This document shows positions 34,430 to 42,500 of a stretch of DNA of 64,000 nt, piece after piece. Location: contig JABSQV010000029.1 of assembly GCA_013215565.1 (NCBI GenBank), positions 35,212 to 99,211 on the forward strand, written 5' to 3'. The notes beneath the pieces were generated by a model. That model did not search any database. It was given only the letters and a program-made list of their open reading frames with translations, and was not told where the DNA came from. Position numbers and translations under genes: made by a program. This DNA comes from Myxococcales bacterium (GTDB lineage: Bacteria > Myxococcota_A > UBA9160 > SZUA-336). The stretch's first letter is position 1. Each line of letters starts with the position of its first letter.

Positions 34430-35284
34430 CTACTGCTTCGCGATCACCTCGCTGCCGAGCTTGTCCAGCGCCTCGACCGGGTTGCCTCCCAGGGCCGGTA
34501 CCGGAATCACCAGCCGGTCTACCCCGATGTCGGCGTAGCCCGGCAGTGAGTCCACGCCCTCGGCGAGACCCATCCACATCGCCGTGACCTCGATCTCGTC
34601 GGGGTCGCGCCCCTCTTCCCTGCAGGCGTCGGCGAGCTGGCCGAGCAGCGGCTTCAGTTGATCGACGCCGGCCCCGGGCGCGAAGTAGCCGTCGCCGTAA
34701 CGGGCCGCGCGCTGGAAGGCCTTGCCCTTGGAGCCCCCGATCACCACCGGAAGGTTCGTCGGAATCGGGTAGCTCTTGAATCCCTGCCAGTTCAAGAACT
34801 CGCTCTGATGGCTGAATTCGGCGCCTCCCCAGAGCTTGCGCATCGCTTGAATGTAGTCGTCGAAACGCGCGCCACGGCGCTCGAAGGAGACCCCCATCGC
34901 GTCGAACTCCTCGCGCAGCCAGCCGATCCCGAGCCCGAGCATGAAGCGCCCGTTCGAGACGAAGTCCAGGCTCGCCGCCTGCTTGGCGAGCAGCAGCGGA
35001 TTGACCTGGGGCAGGATGTTGACGCCGGTTCCGAGGCGCACGCGCTCGGTGTGGGCCGCGACGACGCTGAGCGCGATCAGCGGGTCGACGAAATTGGTGT
35101 CCGGCGTAGTGCCCATCTTGCCGCTCGGGCTGTAGGGATAGCGCGACTCGTAGGTCTCGGGGACGAGCACGTGCTCGAAGGTCCAGAGTGACTCGACGCC
35201 GACCTGTTCCGCCTTCCGGGCCAGGCCCACGATGTTCTCGACACTGTTCACGCCAACGTTGACGGGAATGATTCCGATTTTCAT
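34430..35284 (-). CDS. Luciferase-like (LLM) F420-dependent oxidoreductase
   Basis: 284 residues of TIM-barrel LLM sequence: ESLWTFEHVLVPETY, RVRLGTGVNILPQVNPLLLA, FMLGLGIGWLREEFDAMGV and the cofactor motif PVVIGGSKGKAFQRAARYGDG. This matches the actinobacterial-type TIGR03619-like group that uses coenzyme F420 rather than FMN. F420 use is by family resemblance only; no F420 biosynthesis gene is in the window. GGGAGG precedes the ATG and TAGGCT about 29 bases upstream could be a -10 box. Confidence 0.87.
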   Translation of the reverse strand: MKIGIIPVNVGVNSVENIVGLARKAEQVGVESLWTFEHVLVPETYESRYPYSPSGKMGTTPDTNFVDPLIALSVVAAHTERVRLGTGVNILPQVNPLLLAKQAASLDFVSNGRFMLGLGIGWLREEFDAMGVSFERRGARFDDYIQAMRKLWGGAEFSHQSEFLNWQGFKSYPIPTNLPVVIGGSKGKAFQRAARYGDGYFAPGAGVDQLKPLLGQLADACREEGRDPDEIEVTAMWMGLAEGVDSLPGYADIGVDRLVIPVPALGGNPVEALDKLGSEVIAKQ

Positions 35285-35435
35285 CTGCGGCCTCCCTCGC
35301 TCAGCGCCCGCAGCCTACCCGATCCGGTCGCAGCGCGTACCTCGGCCGTGCGCTCGCCCGCAGCTCGGCGCCCGTAGCGCGCAGCCCCCGGCGTGGCTCG
35401 GTTTCCCGCCAGAATCAGACGGAGCGTGCGCCCGG

Positions 35436-36101
35436 CTAGGTGCTCGCGGCCGACGACCGGCTGGCGACCAGCATGCAGAGCATGCGCCAGAACGCGGTCG
35501 GTGTGGGTCGGAAGTTCAGCTGCAGCCAGCGGACCCGCCGAAAGTGGTGGGGCGGCAGCGTCCGTCCGAGTTCCTCGAGCAATTGCTGCGCCCCACGCCG
35601 GTCACCGGTCCGGTGAAGCAGCCGGGCCAGATCGAACGAGGGCTCGACCAGATTCGGGTCGAGCGTCCGCGCCGCGTTGAGCAGCCGGATTGCGGCGCCG
35701 CGGTCGGGCCGTCGGCGCAGCTTCGCGCGGCCTTCGAGCAGCGCCTGCAGCGCGTCGTTCGGGCGGCCCCGGGCGGCCTCGGATTGGGCAACCCCGAGCC
35801 AGAGTTCGGCCCTGCGCGGCAGGTAGTGAAGGGCTTCGCGGTACACCCCGATCGCCTGCTGATGCTGGTCCGAACGCGCGAACGCGCGCGCGACCTGCTC
35901 GAAGCTCTTGCGCGCCTGCTCGATTCTTCCGACCCGGGCAAGCAGCGGCGCGGCCTTGCGGTGGAGGTCCAGATTGCCGCTCTCCAGCGACAGCAGCTGT
36001 TCGTAGAGCTTGGCCGCCTTGCGCAGCCGCCCACGGCCGTGCGCGCGTCCGGCCTGCTCGATCAGCTTTGAGCGGTTGAAGCCTCTGTTGCGCCGAAGCA
36101 T
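35436..36101 (-). CDS. Tetratricopeptide-repeat protein
   Basis: 221 residues from ATG at 36101, which follows GGGAGG at five-base spacing; the start at 36161 lacks this. At least three TPR-like helix pairs are visible: GRLRKAAKLYEQLLSLESG, GRIEQARKSFEQVARAFAR, DQHQQAIGVYREALHYLPR and GRPNDALQALLEGRAKLR. A basic N-terminus and no signal peptide indicate a cytoplasmic scaffold. Function unknown. Confidence 0.78.
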   Translation of the reverse strand: MLRRNRGFNRSKLIEQAGRAHGRGRLRKAAKLYEQLLSLESGNLDLHRKAAPLLARVGRIEQARKSFEQVARAFARSDQHQQAIGVYREALHYLPRRAELWLGVAQSEAARGRPNDALQALLEGRAKLRRRPDRGAAIRLLNAARTLDPNLVEPSFDLARLLHRTGDRRGAQQLLEELGRTLPPHHFRRVRWLQLNFRPTPTAFWRMLCMLVASRSSAAST

Positions 36102-36308
36102 GCAGCCTCCCTGTCTGCGCTCCTGGCAAGCTTGAGCGCCGCAGGGTTCGGATGTCGGCATGCGTCGCGCCTAGCTTGAGCCGGGCCACCGAATACCGGC
36201 CCACCCGCAGGCGGGGTGCCTACCGGGGGAAACCGGAGGACATCAGAGGGTTAGAATGCGGGCCCGACGAAACCGGGGCCCGTCCCGGGCCCATCAGGAG
36301 GACCCCCG

Positions 36309-36965
36309 ATGAAGTTCTACAACGCACTCGGACCCAACCCGCGGCTGGTGCGCATGTTTATGGCTGAGAAAGGGATGGAGGTCCCGGATCCAATCGAGAT
36401 CGACATCCTGGGCGGCGAGAACCGCCGGGCGCCCTACACCGATCTAAATCCCGGCGGGCAACTGCCGACGCTGCTGCTGGACGATGGGACCGCGCTCGCC
36501 GAGACCGTGGCGATCTGCGAGTACCTGGAAGAGATCCGGCCCGAGCCCCCGCTGATCGGCGCCACGCCCGAGCAGCGTGCCGTGACCCGCATGTGGACGC
36601 GCCGGATCGAACTCAACATCACCGAGCCGCTCGCGAACGGCTTCCGCTATGCGGAAGGGCTCGCGATGTTCAAGGACCGCATGCGCGTGATTCCCGAGGC
36701 CGCCGACGGTCTGAAAGCGATCGCGAGAGAGAAGCTCGAGTGGCTCGACGCGCAACTCAGCGACGGCCGGCCCTTCATCGCGGGCAAGCGCCTCAGCCTT
36801 GCCGACCTCGTGCTCTACGCGTTTCTGGACTTCGCCACCGGCGTGGGGCAGGCGCGCGATCCGGCCAACAAGCACGTGGCCGCCTGGTTCGAGCGCGTGA
36901 ATTCGCGCCCGAGCGCCACGGCCAGCCTGCATCCGGCGGCCCAGGCGGGCGGGATGCGCGCCTGA
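36309..36965 (+). CDS. Glutathione S-transferase family protein
   Basis: 218 residues. N-terminal thioredoxin-like domain (MKFYNALGPNPRLVRMFMAEKG) with the cis-Pro site GGQLPTLLLDDG and the glutathione gamma-Glu contact ETVAICEYLEE. Helical C-terminal domain with the N-capping motif GKRLSLADLVLYAFL. Family role: conjugation or thiol transfer in detoxification. Strong AGGAGG upstream. A TAGAAT box about 55 bases before the ATG may be a -10. No neighbour shares its strand closely. Confidence 0.88.
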   Translation: MKFYNALGPNPRLVRMFMAEKGMEVPDPIEIDILGGENRRAPYTDLNPGGQLPTLLLDDGTALAETVAICEYLEEIRPEPPLIGATPEQRAVTRMWTRRIELNITEPLANGFRYAEGLAMFKDRMRVIPEAADGLKAIAREKLEWLDAQLSDGRPFIAGKRLSLADLVLYAFLDFATGVGQARDPANKHVAAWFERVNSRPSATASLHPAAQAGGMRA

Positions 36966-37222
36966 ACCCGGCTCCAGCGACGGAGCGTCCGCGCCGCGGC
37001 GATTGACATCGTCGCCAGCCGGGCTCAGGACGCGCCTGCGCGCGCCTCATCCGGCGGCGACTGCTGCTCCAACCCGGCGTTCGCGAGGGACTTCTGCGTC
37101 CTTTCGGCCCAGCACTCAAGCTGGCGCGACAGCGACCGATCGTAGTGCCCCGGGACGTCGTCCCGCGTCCACGCCGTTCCAGGGGGGACGGCAATGCGGC
37201 GACGCCCGACAAGGAGCACGTG

Positions 37223-38671
37223 ATGGAGACCGCCGGAACGACACTGTGGTGGCCGCAGACACCCCTCGCCCTTCTGGGCGTAGTGCTTGGAGCGATGGTG
37301 CTGATGTACTGCGGCCGTCAGGCCGCGCACGGCGCAATCCGGGCGCTCACGAGCGCGCTGCGAGACCTATTCGAGCGATGCGGGGCTGCGCTGATGGGCG
37401 CGCAGGAGCGGCTGGTACAGCGCAACCAGGAGGTGCTGCTCGAGTTCGGAAACCAGCAGACCGAGCGCCTGATCGAGCGCGAGTTTCACCGCGTGAACTC
37501 CGTGGTCTCGCGGGATCTCGCGGGCTATCCGAGTCTCAACCGCCGACTCGCGGACCAGATTCAGCGGATCGACGAGGACTACCGGGAGTCGACGGACGTT
37601 CCTCCGGCGCCGCCGGAATGGACGCGCGCGGTCGAGACGATCGCGAGCCTTCCCCAGAACGGCGACCCCGTCGTCGGACGCATCCTGGGGGACATCCACC
37701 GGACGCTCACCAGGGCCGAGAAGGGTGCCATCGATTCCTACCGGAAGGCGAGCGGCGAGCGGCACCTGTTGCTCAAGCGCATGCTCCCCTTCTGGCGCAG
37801 GCTGACCCAGATCCTGGAGCAGGTGGACGGGACCATCAGCGGCCTGGCCGAGCGGGCCCAGGTGATCGACCGGCACATGGACACCTACGAGCAGATCCGG
37901 GACAAGTCGGATCGCGCGCTTCGGGTGCTCTCGGCTTCGTCGATGACGCACTTCATCGCGTCGGGCCTCGTGCTCGTGATCGCGCTGCTTGGCGGGTTCA
38001 TCAACTTCCACCTGATCGCCCTGCCCATGTCGGAAATGGTCGGTGCTACGAGTTACGTGGGCCCGGTGGCCACCTCGGACATCGCGGCGCTCGTGATCAT
38101 CCTGACCGAGATCGCCATGGGCCTGTTCCTGATGGAGTCGCTCCGGATCACCCGGCTGTTTCCGACGATTCACATGATGGACGACCAGATGCGGCGGCGC
38201 ATGATCTGGGTCTCGGGCGGGATTCTGTTCACGCTCGCCTCCGTCGAGGCTTCGCTCGCCTACATGCGCGACATCCTCGCGGCCGATCGTGAGGCGCTCA
38301 CACAGTCGCTGGCCGGCGTGCAGGTCGCGCAGGCGACGCTGCGCTGGATTCCGTCGATCGGCCAGATGGTGATGGGATTCATGCTGCCCTTCGCGCTCGC
38401 GTTTGCGGCGATTCCGCTGGAGTCGTTCATCCACACCTCGCGCGTCGTCGTCGGAAACGTCGTGGCCTTCGGCATGCGCGTGGTCGGGACGAGTTTCGAC
38501 TTGATCGGGAACTTCCTGGGCTCGGTGGGAAAGCTGCTCGTGCATTTGTACGACTTCATGATCGTGGTTCCGCTCTGGCTCGAGCAGAGCCTCGGACACC
38601 GCGGTGGGCGGAAGGCCGTCCCGGTGAAGAGCCAGTCCGGCGGGCCCAATAAGCAGCCGGCGGGGGGATAG
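37223..38671 (+). CDS. Multipass membrane protein with large helical soluble domain, unknown function
   Basis: 482 residues from ATG at 37223, preceded by AAGGAG at six bases. TM1 (PLALLGVVLGAMVLMYCG) is followed by a ~230-residue, mostly helical, charged domain (QERLVQRNQEVLLEFGNQQT, LEQVDGTISGLAERAQVI), then four helices: THFIASGLVLVIALLGGF, SDIAALVIILTEIAMGLF, RRRMIWVSGGILFTLA and GQMVMGFMLPFALAFAAI, plus one near 430-455. I do not recognise the family. The next gene begins four bases later and encodes a VWA lipoprotein, so the two probably form a complex across the periplasm. Confidence 0.75.
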   Translation: METAGTTLWWPQTPLALLGVVLGAMVLMYCGRQAAHGAIRALTSALRDLFERCGAALMGAQERLVQRNQEVLLEFGNQQTERLIEREFHRVNSVVSRDLAGYPSLNRRLADQIQRIDEDYRESTDVPPAPPEWTRAVETIASLPQNGDPVVGRILGDIHRTLTRAEKGAIDSYRKASGERHLLLKRMLPFWRRLTQILEQVDGTISGLAERAQVIDRHMDTYEQIRDKSDRALRVLSASSMTHFIASGLVLVIALLGGFINFHLIALPMSEMVGATSYVGPVATSDIAALVIILTEIAMGLFLMESLRITRLFPTIHMMDDQMRRRMIWVSGGILFTLASVEASLAYMRDILAADREALTQSLAGVQVAQATLRWIPSIGQMVMGFMLPFALAFAAIPLESFIHTSRVVVGNVVAFGMRVVGTSFDLIGNFLGSVGKLLVHLYDFMIVVPLWLEQSLGHRGGRKAVPVKSQSGGPNKQPAGG

Positions 38672-38675
38672 GGCC

Positions 38676-39356
38676 ATGAGACACGCCGAACCGGACAACC
38701 AGAGAAACCTGCTTGCGCTGGCGGTGCTGGCCCTCGTGGTCGGCTGGGCCGCGCTGGGTTGCGGCGAGTCGCGCCCGCACACCCGGGCCGTCTATCTGCT
38801 GCTCGATACTTCGGGAACCTACTCGCAGGAGATCAAGAAGGCCCAGGGCATCGCCAACTACCTGCTCGGGACGCTCCACAGTGGCGACTCCCTCGGCCTG
38901 GCCCGCATCGATAGCGCGAGCTTCAGCGAGAAGGACATCATCGCCAAGGTCACGTTCGACTCCCGGCCGTCCTACACCAACCAGCAGAAGCGTGCGTTCC
39001 GCAAGAACCTCGACCGCTTCGTGGGTCGGGTCCGGGGCAGCACGCACACCGACATCACAGGCGGAATGCTGCAGGCCGCGGAGTGGCTGAGGGAGACCGG
39101 GGCCGGATACCAGTACATCCTGATCTTCTCCGATCTCGAAGAGGATCTGCGGGCCGGGCACATCCGGGACTTCACGGTCGATCTCTCCGGGATCGGCGTG
39201 GTCGCCTTGAACGTGACGAAGCTCAGAAGCGACCAGATCGATCCGCGCGAGTACCTGAAGCGGCTCGATCACTGGGAGGGACGTGTGCAGGACGGCAGCG
39301 GCACCTGGAGCGTGATCAACGATCTCGACCGGCTCGACCACCTGCTCAGGAACTGA
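38676..39356 (+). CDS. VWA-like lipoprotein
   Basis: 226 residues. Signal peptide with lipobox WAALGC, then a von Willebrand factor A-type domain: AVYLLLDTSGTYSQEIKK carries a MIDAS-like D-x-S-x-x motif (the fourth position differs from the classic DxSxS), STHTDITGGMLQAAEW the Thr region, and YILIFSDLEED the third metal-site Asp. These domains bind a metal and a protein partner. It starts four bases after the membrane protein gene and would sit in the periplasm or outer membrane. The MIDAS motif is degenerate, so metal binding is uncertain. Confidence 0.8.
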   Translation: MRHAEPDNQRNLLALAVLALVVGWAALGCGESRPHTRAVYLLLDTSGTYSQEIKKAQGIANYLLGTLHSGDSLGLARIDSASFSEKDIIAKVTFDSRPSYTNQQKRAFRKNLDRFVGRVRGSTHTDITGGMLQAAEWLRETGAGYQYILIFSDLEEDLRAGHIRDFTVDLSGIGVVALNVTKLRSDQIDPREYLKRLDHWEGRVQDGSGTWSVINDLDRLDHLLRN

Positions 39357-39363
39357 GCCGCGA

Positions 39364-39486
39364 CCGGGCCTCCGCCCGGGCATTCCAAAGCAAACCGCCC
39401 CCGGGAACCGGCTGGTTCCCGGGGGCGGCGGATTCCCCCCCGGGGACCTGGGGGTCCCCGGGGCGGGCCAGAGCCGGGGGCTCTGG
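39364..39486. terminator. Row of four G/C hairpins between convergent genes
   Basis: Four perfect hairpins occupy most of the 144-base gap: 39364-39379 (6-bp stem, loop CTCC), 39395-39428 (15-bp stem CCGCCCCCGGGAACC, loop GGCT), 39438-39463 (11-bp stem, loop TGGG) and 39468-39486 (8-bp stem, loop GGG). Being palindromic they act on both strands. They lie just after the VWA gene stop and just after the giant peroxidase stop, so bidirectional termination or 3'-end protection is the natural reading. Only a weak T-rich stretch follows on the plus strand. Confidence 0.75.
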
Positions 39487-39500
39487 CTCTCAGTTTCTAT

Positions 39501-42500
39501 TTACTGACAGGTGATGTGCACCTCCGCGCCGGGCTCGAAGCCGCGTCCACGACAGCGGTAACCGCCGTTGCGGCGCGTGGAGCAATTGAGATCGCTCGCA
39601 CTGGCCTCGCCTGTACTACAGGTCCCGAAGAAGTGAATCCGTCCGCGGCTGTCCGCGGTGGCGGTTGCTTCAGTGTCGGTCGGAGCCGGCGCTGCCGCCG
39701 GAGTCTCAGCCGGAGTCTCAGCCGGGGTCTCCGTTGCGGCCGGAGCCGTGCTCGCCGCAGCTGCGGTGCCACCACTGCAGGTCACGTGGACCAGAGTGCG
39801 TGGCTCGAGGCCTCGGCCTCGGCAGCTGAAGGAGCCCCTGTCCGCCGTGTTGCAGCGCAGGCCGAGTGCCGAAGCCTCGGCGCCCGCGTCGCAGATCCCG
39901 CGGATGCGAAGGCGTCCGCGCAGATCCACGAAGCCGCTGCCTGCCGCCGTCTCGACCGTAACGACCGGATCGGCACTGCCGAGATCGATGTCGAAGCCGG
40001 TCACGTCCTGTGCGTCGTTCAGGCTGGAGTCTCCCACGAGAATCCGCGTCGCCACAGCCGCGTCGCCAACGAGGACGGTCACGATCGTGCTTCCGCTCAC
40101 CAGCGGTGCCACGTCGGCACCCCGGATCGAGAACAGCACGTTGACCGCATCCTGCTCGGCCACTCCGCTCGGAAGCGCGGTGATCGGATCCAGGATCTCA
40201 ATGGCCACGATCTCGGCAGCGAACACGCCCGTCACCTGAGTGCCGGCCATGAATCCGACCGAGAAAGCGTCCACCGCGATCTCGTCACCAGGACAGACCT
40301 GGGGCAGCGGGCCGCAGCCCAGAGTCTCGCCCGCGGAGAATGCCGCGTCGAGCCCATTGACGCCTCCGAAGAGGTCGATGTCGACATTCGGGATGGTGAC
40401 GTCGAAGCGAGCTAGACCGGGCCGCGAGACATTGAGCACGGTGATCGTGTCGCCGTCGATGTCGCCCGCGTCGCCGTTGAAGTTCGCCACCGGGACCAGT
40501 ACGTCCACGACCGGCGGTGCCGCTGCGATTGCATCGGCCACAGCGGCCTCCGCTGCAGCGACAACGGCCGCGGGAGCACCCGTAGCCTGAGCCACCACCA
40601 ACGCTGCAGCCGCGTCGATCTCGGCCACCGTCAGCAGGATCGCCACGTCCTGAGCGTCGTTCACGCTCGAGTCACCGAAGAAGCCCACGCCGTCCGCGAC
40701 CGGTACGCCGTCGAGGCTCACGACCGCACGCGTCAGTCCGGTCACCAGCGGTGCCACGTCGGCACCCCGGATCGAGAACAGCACGTTGACCGCGCCCTGG
40801 TCGACTTCGAGCGTCACGGGGTCCGTGATCGCCACGATCTCAGGTCCGAACACGCCGGTCACCTCGGTGGTGACGGAGTCCACGAACATGAGCGTGATGC
40901 GATCGACCGCGATCTCGTCTTCTCCCAGGATCATCACACCGAAGCCGGTGTTCGTGAACAGGTCCAGATCCACGGCCGGGATGGTCACGTCGAAACGTGC
41001 CAGCCCGGGCCGGGATGCGTTCACGAAGTTGATCGGCGCGAGGTCTGCCGCGACACCATTGAAGTTGGCGTTCGGTACGAGCGCCAGCTCTGCTGCAAGT
41101 GCCGCCGCCGTGTTCGCCGCCGCCGCCGCGTCGTTCGCCGCCGTGAGCGCCGCCGTCGCGGCTGCGATTGCACCCGCGTCGCCGGTGGCCTGTGCGATGA
41201 ACAGCGTAGCCGCTGCAGCGATCTGGTCGTCGCTCAGCATGATCAGCACGTCCTGTGCGTCGTTCACGCTCGAGTCCCCGAAGAAGGACTCGGACGCGAC
41301 TTCCACACCGTCCACGGTGAGCGATGCCCGCGTGAGGCCCCGGATCAGGGGTGCCACATCCGCGCCCCGGATCGAGAACAGCACGTTGACCGCGTCCTGG
41401 ATCACCTCACCGGTCGGATTACCGGCCGCGTCCAGAACCTGGATCGCCACGATCTCCGAGGTAAAGACCCCGAGGATGGCCGGGCCATTTAGAGTGACGT
41501 TCGCGAACGTCAGCAGGAAGCTGTCCACCGCGATTTCGTCCTCTGCCACGATCGTCTGGCCGAAGCCCGTGTTCGCGAACAGTGCCAGGGGCACATTCGG
41601 AATCGTCGCATCGATCCGAGCCAGGCCGAGCCGCGAGAGGCTCTCGAAGGTCACGGTGCCGCCGTCGATGTCGGCTGCCGTGCCAAGGAACATGGCCGTC
41701 GGGACCGGCTCGACGAAGGGTGCATTGTTCACGAGTGCGACCGTCACGCCCGTTGCTGAGCCGATGCTCGAGTCACCGAGGAAGAGTGCATTGGCCACCT
41801 CTTCGCCCGTCGAGTTCACCGTCACGCTGACCGTGGTCGGGCCACTCACGAGCGGTAGCACGTCGAAGTCTCGGATCGAGAACAACACGTCTACAATGGT
41901 CGCGTCGAGGAGCACCGGCGGGAAGACCAGTGCATCGCAGACCGCCACGATCTCGGGCGAGAAGGTTCCGGTCACGTTACCGGACGCGTTGTTGGTGAAG
42001 GTGACCGTGATGCCCGTCGTCGCGAGTTCCGCGCCGCAGCCGAAGCCGGCTGCAAAGGGCTCGTCGACGTTCTGACCCGCAACCTGCGGGAAGTCAGCGA
42101 GGAGCGCTGCTGGAATCACGATGTCGAAGCGCGGACCACCGGGAACCGAAGCGTTCTCGAAGGTCGTGCCTGCGCCATCCAGGTCTGCCGCGGTGCCAAT
42201 GAAGTTGGCCAGTGGGAGTCCATCGGGGTTGGCGGCCACGGCCCCGTCGGCACCGACCACCGTGACGGGCGCGGAGCGCACCGTCTCGAGGACACCTGCC
42301 TCATCCTGGAAGGTCACCACGACGCGAACCCGGAGGCCGGCCTCTGCCACGGTGACGTCCATGCTCTGGCCGGTGACCCCGATCGGGTCGCCAGTACCGT
42401 TGATGCCGCCCAGCCGGATGATGTCTTCGAAGACACCGCTTCCAGCCTCGAGCTCGGACTGCCAGACGAAGCTCGCACCGGCGGGATCGACCCCACCCAG

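Noticed and set aside
37003..37008. TTGACA as -35 box before the membrane/VWA gene pair
   Set aside because: No acceptable -10 lies 16-19 bases downstream, and the gene starts 215 bases away.
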